Assembly: GCA_025464795.1 (NCBI GenBank) | Contig: JAODNB010000009.1 | Location: 1 to 19,757 of the forward strand | Direction: 5' to 3' | DNA length: 19,757 bases | From: Frankiales bacterium | Lineage (GTDB): Bacteria > Actinomycetota > Actinomycetes > Mycobacteriales > SCTD01 | In this document: positions 15,135 through 19,757 of the stretch, piece after piece | How positions within the stretch are numbered: the stretch's first letter is position 1 | How the letters are laid out: every line of letters begins with the position of its first letter | Notes under the pieces: generated by a model | What the model was told of the DNA's origin: nothing | What the model saw: the letters and a program-made list of their open reading frames with translations, nothing else | Databases searched by the model: none | Translations under genes and position numbers: made by a program

Positions 15135-16084
15135 CCCTCGCCTGGGGCATCGCCGCGACCGGCCGCATCGCCCGGGACGTCGGCACCGTCATCGCCCGCC
15201 ACCCCGAGCACCGGGTGGCGGCGGTGTCCTCACGCGCCCTCGACCGCGCGCAGGCCCTGGCGACGGACCTCGGCGCCATCGCCTACGGCGACCACCGGGC
15301 GATGATCGAGGACCCGGCGGTCCAGGCCGTCTACGTCGCGACCCCGCACAGCAACCACGCGGAGGTAGCCGAGATCGCGTTGGCAGCAGGCAAAGCCGTG
15401 TTGTGCGAGAAGCCGCTGACGCACTCCCTGTCGGCGAGCGAGCGGCTCGTCGCCCTCTCCGAGTCGACCGGCACGTTCCTCATGGAGGCCATGTGGATGC
15501 GCTTCAACCCCCTGGTGCAGCTGCTGGTCGCCCGGCTGCCGGAGCTGGGATCGCTGAGGTCCGTGCACGCGTCCTTCGGCTTCGTCGCGCCGACCGACCC
15601 CAGCAGCAGGTTGTGGGCAGCCGAGCTCGGCGGCGGAGCGCTGCTCGACCTCGCCGTCTACACCGTCGACCTTGCTCGCCTGCTGCTCGGCGACCCGTCC
15701 GCCGTCACCGCCACCGGCACCCTGCGGGCCGACGGGGTCGATGAGGAGCAGACGTTGCACCTCCGCTTCCCGAGCGGTGCCCACGCGCTGCTGGACACCT
15801 CTCTCGTCGCGAAGCTGCCGGGCACCGCAACGGTCGTCGGTACCCACGGCTCGGCGCTGCTGAGCCCGACCTTCCACGCACCGACACGACTGGACCTGGC
15901 CCTTCGGGGGCAGGAGCCCGAGGTGCACGAGCTCAGTGACAGGAGGGCCGGGTTCGTCGGAGAGATCGAGGAGGTCGCCCGCTGCCTTCGGGAAGGACGC
16001 CGCGACAGCACCGTCGCCCCTCAGGCGCAGACCCTCGCCACCTCCCGCGTCCTCGAGCAGGCCCGACAGCAGCTGCATGCCTGA
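15131..16084 (+). CDS. Gfo/Idh/MocA oxidoreductase, possible NADP-dependent D-xylose 1-dehydrogenase
   Basis: A 317-aa NAD(P)-dependent sugar or polyol oxidoreductase. The Rossmann motif GIAATGRIA (6-14) starts right after the GTG, and that GTG overlaps the xylB stop (GTGA). An upstream GTG at 15011 would add 40 non-homologous residues, so it is rejected. EKP (93-95) is the family lysine motif. FLMEAMWMRFNPLVQLL (117-132) and GGGALLDLAVYTVDLA (167-182, with Y177) match the dimeric dihydrodiol dehydrogenase branch, which includes bacterial and fungal-type D-xylose 1-dehydrogenases. Its place at the end of the xylose operon suggests oxidation of xylose or a related sugar, but no lactonase or xylonate dehydratase is visible here, so a full oxidative pathway is not supported by this window. 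Family firm, substrate inferred. Confidence 0.85.
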   Translation: MTLAWGIAATGRIARDVGTVIARHPEHRVAAVSSRALDRAQALATDLGAIAYGDHRAMIEDPAVQAVYVATPHSNHAEVAEIALAAGKAVLCEKPLTHSLSASERLVALSESTGTFLMEAMWMRFNPLVQLLVARLPELGSLRSVHASFGFVAPTDPSSRLWAAELGGGALLDLAVYTVDLARLLLGDPSAVTATGTLRADGVDEEQTLHLRFPSGAHALLDTSLVAKLPGTATVVGTHGSALLSPTFHAPTRLDLALRGQEPEVHELSDRRAGFVGEIEEVARCLREGRRDSTVAPQAQTLATSRVLEQARQQLHA

Positions 16085-16646
16085 TCGCCCCGAGGTCACC
16101 GTCACCAACCCCCGCGCGCCCTACGGAGAACCGGCACCCGAGGTCACGCGGGTGGCAGTGCCCAAGGTGGTGCTGGTCGTGGGCGGAACGGTGCTCGTGG
16201 CCCTGCTCGTCGCCGTCCTCGGGGCGATGCTCCTGGCCAAGCGCAACGACGACCGGGCATCTGCCGAGGGACGCCTGCTGAAGATCGGCGTCGTCAGCGC
16301 TGCGCCTTCGCTGCTGGAGGACCAACCCGCCCTCGACCGGCGGTTCGCGGCGGTGGACCTGACCGTTGCCAACGAGGGTCCCCTGCCCGTTCGGGTGGTT
16401 CGTCAGCAGCTGGACGGCGGGCCGCCCGCCGACCCCGGACCAGCCGTCACGGTCGCCGCGATGCATCGGCTGCTGCTGCACGTACGGTGGCGCATCCGCT
16501 GCTCGCAGGTGGGGACGGTGCTCGGCCCCGGCTTCCTGAGCCTGACCGTCCGAGCGCCGCACGGCGACCACGTGCTGCGCGTGGCCCTCGAGAGCTCGAC
16601 GGCCCGGGCGTTCCACCTCGCAGCCGTCGGCGCGTGCGCCCCCTGA
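16077..16646 (+). CDS. Membrane-anchored protein of unknown function
   Basis: A 189-aa protein with a short proline-rich cytoplasmic N-terminus, one strong membrane helix (about 30-54, VVLVVGGTVLVALLVAVLGAM), then an outside domain of about 130 residues with strand-like repeats (VDLTVANEGPLPVRVV, FLSLTVRAP, HVLRVALESS). This looks like a small immunoglobulin-like fold, possibly closed by a disulfide between C142 and C187. The ATG at 16077 overlaps the oxidoreductase by 8 bp. An upstream in-frame start at 15936 would lie deep in that gene and is unlikely. I do not recognise the family. It may be read through from the xylose operon without being functionally part of it. It converges on the acyl-CoA dehydrogenase with only 8 bp between the stops. 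Confidence 0.75.
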   Translation: MPDRPEVTVTNPRAPYGEPAPEVTRVAVPKVVLVVGGTVLVALLVAVLGAMLLAKRNDDRASAEGRLLKIGVVSAAPSLLEDQPALDRRFAAVDLTVANEGPLPVRVVRQQLDGGPPADPGPAVTVAAMHRLLLHVRWRIRCSQVGTVLGPGFLSLTVRAPHGDHVLRVALESSTARAFHLAAVGACAP

Positions 16647-16654
16647 CGACGGCC

Positions 16655-17806
16655 CTACTTCAGGAGAGCCCGGGCCATGACCATGCGCTGGATCTGGTTG
16701 GTCCCCTCGTAGATCTGGGTGATCTTGGCGTCGCGCATCATCCGCTCGACCGGGAAGTCGCGGGTGTAGCCGTAGCCGCCGAACAGCTGCACGGCGTCCG
16801 TCGTGACCTGCATCGCTGTGTCTGAGGCGAACGTCTTGGACGCGCTGGACAGCAGCGTGAGGTTGGCGTCGCCGCGCTCGGCGGCGGCGCTCGCGACGTA
16901 GACCAGGTGCCGGGCCGCCTCGACCTTCATCGCCATGTCGGCGAGCAGGAACTGGACGCCCTGGAACTCCGCCACAGCCTTGCCGAACTGCTTGCGCTCC
17001 TTGACGTAGGCGATCGACTGGTCGAGCGCGCCCTGCGCGATGCCCACGGCCTGGGCACCGATCATCGAACGGGTGTGGTCCAGGGTCTTGAGGGCCGTGA
17101 TGAAGCCGGTGCCCTCGGCGCCGATGATGCGGTTCCCCGGGATGCGGGTGTTCTCGAAGTAGATCTCCGAGGTCGGTGAGCCGTGGATGCCCATCTTGCG
17201 CTCCTTGGCACCCACCGAGAAGCCGGGGTCGTCCTTGTGCACGACGAAGGCACTGATGCCCTTGGCCCCGAGCGAGGGGTTCGTCGAGGCCATCACCGTG
17301 AAGTGGCTGTTGACCGCAGCACCCGTGATCCAGGTCTTCGACCCGTTGAGCACCCAACCGTCACCGTCCCGGACCGCGCGGGTCTTCATCGCAGCCGCGT
17401 CCGACCCCGCCTCGCGCTCCGACAGCGCGTACGAGAAGGCGATCTCGCCGCTCGCCACCCGGGGCAGGTAGGTCTGCTTCAGCTCGTCGGAGCCGGACAG
17501 GATCAGGCCCATCGTTCCGAGCTTGCCCGCAGCGACGATGAGGGAGGACGACGCGCACACACGCGCGATCTCCTCCACGACGATGCAGTGGGCGATCTTG
17601 TCCGCCCCCGCGCCCCCGAACTGCTCCGGGATGTGGAGACCGAGCAGGTCGGCACGCTTGAGCTCCTCGTGCACGTCCCACGGGTACTCGCCCGACTCGT
17701 CGATCTCAGCAGCTCTTGGGGCGATCTTGTCCTCAGCGAGCTGACGCACGGACCGGCGGAGCAGCTGGTGCTCCTCGCTGAGGGTGTAGACGGAGTAGTC
17801 GCTCAT
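16655..17806 (-). CDS. Acyl-CoA dehydrogenase (FadE25-like)
   Basis: FAD-dependent enzyme forming the trans-2 double bond of acyl-CoAs in fatty-acid or branched-chain amino-acid breakdown. The 383-aa length is typical. Motifs: GLHIPEQFGGAG in the N-terminal helical domain, YALSEREAGSDAAAMKT (FAD and substrate contacts), WITGAA, RKMGIHGSPTSEIYFENTRIP, ERKQFGKAV and QLFGGYGYTRDFPVERMMRD. The catalytic glutamate is E367 in IYEGTNQIQR near the C-terminus, as in short- and medium-chain enzymes. From memory, M. tuberculosis FadE25 (Rv3274c) lies a few genes from the LCP/TIGR03089 pair, which matches this neighbourhood. No ribosome site precedes the ATG; TACGCT lies 6 nt upstream, so leaderless expression is possible. 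Chain-length preference cannot be judged. Confidence 0.93.
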   Translation of the reverse strand: MSDYSVYTLSEEHQLLRRSVRQLAEDKIAPRAAEIDESGEYPWDVHEELKRADLLGLHIPEQFGGAGADKIAHCIVVEEIARVCASSSLIVAAGKLGTMGLILSGSDELKQTYLPRVASGEIAFSYALSEREAGSDAAAMKTRAVRDGDGWVLNGSKTWITGAAVNSHFTVMASTNPSLGAKGISAFVVHKDDPGFSVGAKERKMGIHGSPTSEIYFENTRIPGNRIIGAEGTGFITALKTLDHTRSMIGAQAVGIAQGALDQSIAYVKERKQFGKAVAEFQGVQFLLADMAMKVEAARHLVYVASAAAERGDANLTLLSSASKTFASDTAMQVTTDAVQLFGGYGYTRDFPVERMMRDAKITQIYEGTNQIQRMVMARALLK

Positions 17807-17844
17807 GAGTTCAGCGTAGTGACGGTCGGTCTAGGCTGCCCGTC
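17807..17844. promoter_or_regulatory. 38-bp divergent region with two likely leaderless promoters
   Basis: Only 38 bp separate the ATGs of the acyl-CoA dehydrogenase (minus) and ugd (plus). Neither has a Shine-Dalgarno sequence. Each has a TA-N3-T hexamer 6-7 nt before its ATG: TACGCT on the minus strand and TAGGCT (17832-17837) on the plus strand. This spacing would start transcription at or next to the start codon. The -35 elements are not convincing. Confidence 0.4.
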
Positions 17845-19023
17845 ATGACTTCACGCCCGCGCATCGCCGTCGCCGGAACCGGGTACGTCGGCATGTCCAA
17901 CGCGGTCATCCTCGCCCAGCACAACACGGTCATGGCGAAGGACATCGACCCGGCGAAGGTGGACCTGATCAACCGTCGGGAGTCGCCCATCATCGACGAG
18001 GAGCTGCAGGACTACCTGCGCACCAAGCCGCTCGACCTAACGGCGACGCTCGACCCCGCCGAGGCGTTCGAGGGCGCCGAGTTCGTCATCGTGGCCACCC
18101 CCACGGACTACGACGAGACGACGAACTACTTCAACACCGGCTCCGTCGAGTCGGTCATCGCCGAGGTCGTGGAGATCAACCCTGCCGCGACGATCGTCAT
18201 CAAGTCGACGATCCCCGTCGGGTTCTGCGCACGCATGCGGGACAAGCACCCTGGCGCGAGCATCCTGTTCTCCCCCGAGTTCCTCCGCGAGGGCCGGGCG
18301 CTGCACGACAACCTGCACCCCTCCCGGATCATCGTCGGTGACCGCGGAGAGCGCGGGCAGCGGTTCGCCGACCTCCTCCTGGAGGGGGCGATCGACAAGA
18401 GCGCACCGGTGCTGCTGACGGACTCCACCGAGGCCGAGGCGGTGAAGCTGTTCGCGAACACCTACCTCGCCCTCCGGGTGGCGTACTTCAACGAGCTGGA
18501 CACCTACGCCCTCACCCACGGCCTCAACACCGGGCAGATCATCGAGGGCGTCGGCCTGGACCCCCGCATCGGCAACTACTACAACAACCCCTCCTTCGGG
18601 TACGGCGGCTACTGCCTGCCGAAGGACACCAAGCAGCTGCAGGCCAACTACACGGACGTGCCGCAGAACCTCATCAGCGCGATCGTCGAGGCCAACACCA
18701 CGCGCAAGGACTTCATCGCGACGGACATCCTCAAGCGCCAGCCGTCGACGGTCGGGGTCTACCGGTTGATCATGAAGACCGGATCGGACAACTTCCGCTC
18801 CTCCTCCATCCAGGGAGTGATGAAGCGGATCAAGGCCAAGGGCATTCCGGTGATCATCTACGAACCGGCGTTGGACGGGGACGAGTTCTTCCACTCGGAG
18901 GTCGTCCACGACCTCGACGAGTTCAAGAAGCGCGCCGACGTGATCATCGCGAACCGCCGCGACGAGGCGCTCGACGACGTGGGCGACAAGGTCTACACCC
19001 GCGACATCCAGGGCCGTGACTGA
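17845..19023 (+). CDS. ugd: UDP-glucose 6-dehydrogenase
   Basis: Oxidises UDP-glucose to UDP-glucuronate with two NAD+, giving a precursor for acidic envelope or capsular polysaccharide. The 392-aa length and motifs match the short bacterial UGD/HasB type. They are the NAD motif GTGYVG (11-16), VATPTDYD (83-90), KSTIPVG (120-126), SPEFLREGRAL (143-153), the catalytic lysine region EAEAVKLFANTYLALRVAYFNELD (K201), and FGYGGYCLPKDTKQL with the catalytic thiol C257. UDP-mannose or other NDP-sugar dehydrogenases share this superfamily, but the CLPKDTKQL form favours UDP-glucose. It is likely leaderless from the 38-bp divergent region. Together with gmd, rmlB and the LCP gene it frames the window as an envelope polysaccharide neighbourhood. 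Confidence 0.93.
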   Translation: MTSRPRIAVAGTGYVGMSNAVILAQHNTVMAKDIDPAKVDLINRRESPIIDEELQDYLRTKPLDLTATLDPAEAFEGAEFVIVATPTDYDETTNYFNTGSVESVIAEVVEINPAATIVIKSTIPVGFCARMRDKHPGASILFSPEFLREGRALHDNLHPSRIIVGDRGERGQRFADLLLEGAIDKSAPVLLTDSTEAEAVKLFANTYLALRVAYFNELDTYALTHGLNTGQIIEGVGLDPRIGNYYNNPSFGYGGYCLPKDTKQLQANYTDVPQNLISAIVEANTTRKDFIATDILKRQPSTVGVYRLIMKTGSDNFRSSSIQGVMKRIKAKGIPVIIYEPALDGDEFFHSEVVHDLDEFKKRADVIIANRRDEALDDVGDKVYTRDIQGRD

Positions 19024-19070
19024 GTAGTGGTACTCACGGCGCAGGAGGCCGAGCGCGGCACCCTGTGACC
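19024..19070. other. Gap before the zinc-ribbon membrane protein
   Basis: A strong AGGAGG (19043-19048) lies 22 nt before the ATG at 19071 and 16 nt before an in-frame GTG at 19065. Both distances are longer than normal, and no closer start exists in that frame. No terminator hairpin is visible after ugd. Confidence 0.4.
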
Positions 19071-19757
19071 ATGATCGCTCCCGCGCCTGCGTGTCCCGAC
19101 TGCTCCGCCCCTCTCACCGGCACGGGTTCGTGCGAGGCCTGCGGGCTCCCGCTGCTCGGTCCGCTCGCGGCTCGCCTGTGGCAGGTCGACCAGCAGCTCC
19201 TGGCTCTCGACACCCAGCGCGAGGCCCTTCGGGCGGAGCGGACGCGACTGATCGCGCGGCTGCGGGCTGGAGACGCAGTCGTGGCTGCGCCCGCACCTGT
19301 CGACCCAGATCGACCCTCACACCGGGAGACGAGCCCGAAGCAGGTGCAGAACACGCTGCTCGGGCTCGGCGCACTGCTGCTCGCGCTCGCCGGCCTCGTC
19401 TTCGCCGCGGTCACCTACCGGCACCTCGGTGCGGGCGGTCGCGCCGCTGTCCTGGTGGGCCTGACGGTCCTCGCTGCGGCAGTACCGGCCCCACTCGCCG
19501 GCCGCGGGCTGACGGCAAGCGCCGAAGCAGTGGCGGTGGTCGCGCTGGTGCTGAGTGCCCTTGACGCCTGGGCCCTGCGCCGTGCAGGTCTGGGAGAAGG
19601 GCTGCGAGTGGAGAGCTACGGCGCGCTCGCGACGGGCGTCCTCGCCGTCCTCGCCGGTGGCTACGCGCTCGTCGTCCCGCTGCGAGCACCTCGGGTCGCT
19701 GCCGCCGTCTTCGCCCAGCTGCCCGTCCCGTACGTGCTTGCGCGGTGGGATGCGGGT
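19071..19757 (+). CDS. Zinc-ribbon multi-spanning membrane protein, SCO7613-like (N-terminal part)
   Basis: The first 229 codons of a longer gene that runs off the window. It opens with a CxxC-x9-CxxC zinc ribbon (C8, C11, C21, C24). A charged, probably coiled-coil helix follows (about 33-66, ARLWQVDQQLLALDTQREAL and on), then a short Pro/Asp linker. Hydrophobic segments begin near residue 95 (TLLGLGALLLALAGLVFAAV), with at least four visible. This order matches large actinobacterial membrane proteins annotated with the SCO7613 C-terminal domain, usually well over 500 aa and of unknown function. The start is either ATG 19071 or the in-frame GTG 19065. It follows ugd by 47 bp on the same strand, so co-transcription is possible. 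Confidence 0.8.
   Translation, partial: MIAPAPACPDCSAPLTGTGSCEACGLPLLGPLAARLWQVDQQLLALDTQREALRAERTRLIARLRAGDAVVAAPAPVDPDRPSHRETSPKQVQNTLLGLGALLLALAGLVFAAVTYRHLGAGGRAAVLVGLTVLAAAVPAPLAGRGLTASAEAVAVVALVLSALDAWALRRAGLGEGLRVESYGALATGVLAVLAGGYALVVPLRAPRVAAAVFAQLPVPYVLARWDAG

Noticed and set aside
15936..16076. Longer start for the membrane-anchored unknown protein
   Set aside because: It lies deep inside the oxidoreductase gene; the ATG at 16077 gives a normal short cytoplasmic tail and membrane helix.

Overview
The window is about 19.8 kb of GC-rich DNA (roughly 70% G+C by eye). Genes are tightly packed, with many 4-bp ATGA/GTGA overlaps, frequent GTG starts, and several starts without a Shine-Dalgarno sequence. 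Together with actinobacterial families (TIGR03089 AMP-binding-like protein, SCO7613-type membrane protein, a Streptomyces-type short xylose isomerase), this points to an actinobacterium. I cannot place the genus. No stretch longer than about 210 bases lacks a gene, and I see no tRNA, rRNA, CRISPR array, insertion sequence or phage element.

Layout. (1) 1-2659, minus strand: two nucleotide-sugar dehydratases, GDP-mannose 4,6-dehydratase (cut by the window edge) and dTDP-glucose 4,6-dehydratase, joined by an ATGA overlap. Upstream of them is a secreted small protein with its own terminator. (2) 2868-5188, plus strand: a LytR-CpsA-Psr (LCP) cell-wall ligase and a TIGR03089 protein that probably starts at a CTG codon and overlaps or abuts the LCP stop. 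(3) 5185-6787, minus strand: a 50-aa conserved-looking small protein and a type II NADH dehydrogenase. (4) 6864-16084: a complete D-xylose uptake and catabolism locus. Xylose isomerase (xylA) is divergent from a ROK regulator, followed by a lipoprotein binding protein (xylF), a single-domain ATPase (xylG), a permease (xylH), a second ROK regulator, xylulokinase (xylB) and a Gfo/Idh/MocA oxidoreductase. A small membrane-anchored unknown protein (16077-16646) ends the plus-strand run. (5) 16655-19757: an acyl-CoA dehydrogenase (minus), a divergent UDP-glucose 6-dehydrogenase (plus), and the start of a zinc-ribbon multi-spanning membrane protein.

How the genes work together. XylFGH would import xylose, XylA isomerises it to xylulose, and XylB phosphorylates that to xylulose 5-phosphate for the pentose phosphate pathway. 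The two ROK proteins are the obvious sugar-responsive repressors. The DNA between genes carries matching candidate control sites: a 15-bp palindrome on the xylA start, a 17-bp palindrome after a CRP/GlxR-like box upstream of xylF, and a 16-bp-stem hairpin between xylF and xylG that could set a high binding-protein to transporter ratio. The flanking genes (gmd, rmlB, LCP, ugd) belong to cell-envelope polysaccharide synthesis. The sugar locus therefore sits inside an envelope-biosynthesis neighbourhood.

I do not see a clearly new biological system. The most interesting signals are the regulatory architecture of the xylose locus, the predicted sugar dehydrogenase at its end, the probable CTG start of the TIGR03089 gene, and the 50-aa protein.
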